7,365 bases of DNA from an uncultured Capnocytophaga sp. (lineage in GTDB: Bacteria; Bacteroidota; Bacteroidia; Flavobacteriales; Flavobacteriaceae): NCBI GenBank assembly GCA_905372595.1, contig CAJPPS010000073.1, positions 1 to 7,365 of the forward strand, written 5' to 3'. Every line of letters starts with the position of its first letter. The first letter of the stretch is position 1. The notes below the pieces were generated by a model. The model was given only the letters and a program-made list of their open reading frames with translations, was not told the origin of the DNA and did not search any database. The position numbers and the translations under genes were made by a program. Shown here piece by piece: positions 7,349 through 7,365 of this stretch.

Positions 7349-7356
7349 CAAAGATA
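7349..7356 (-). promoter_or_regulatory. Predicted metE promoter, Bacteroidetes -7 element
   Basis: On the minus strand the octamer is TATCTTTG, followed by CGCCC, a textbook flavobacterial -7 element (TAnnTTTG). It predicts a transcript start near 7345 and a leader of about 60 nt. The matching -33 TTTG would lie just beyond the right edge of the window and cannot be checked. The leader is too short for a typical SAM or cobalamin riboswitch, and none is recognisable. Confidence 0.75.
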
Positions 7357-7365
7357 CAATATATT

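Overview
This window fits a Flavobacteriia/Bacteroidetes chromosome, possibly a Capnocytophaga-like organism, although the genus cannot be fixed from the sequence alone. The evidence is AT-rich coding DNA, start codons without Shine-Dalgarno sequences, two good matches to the Bacteroidetes -7 promoter element TAnnTTTG, a PurL with the N-terminus MIHFF, and a DarA-type flavodoxin-like protein of the kind found in flavobacteria. All supported genes lie on the minus strand, so in transcription order the window reads from right to left.

Region 7365-4819 is one self-contained unit. It has a -7 promoter element (7349-7356), a leader of about 60 nt containing a perfect 17-bp palindrome (7314-7330), metE (cobalamin-independent methionine synthase, 768 aa, complete with all four zinc ligands), a small 3' hairpin, and a good rho-independent terminator (4819-4852).

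Region 4785-1 is a second unit. It has its own -7 element (4778-4785) just past the metE terminator, with a nine-T tract in the promoter spacer. It continues with purL (FGAM synthase, start corrected to 4757, 1213 aa), then a 299-aa DarA-like flavodoxin-fold protein whose ATG directly abuts the purL stop codon (TAAATG). After an 85-nt gap with no terminator comes the 5' end of a small lipoprotein gene that runs off the left edge of the window.

metE and purL are ordinary housekeeping genes of methionine and purine synthesis. The less ordinary parts are the zero-gap coupling of a putative resorcinol/pigment-type aromatase to purL, that protein's hydrophobic C-terminal tail, the metE leader palindrome, and the unlisted lipoprotein start. 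No mobile element, CRISPR array, RNA gene or clearly novel multi-gene system is visible.
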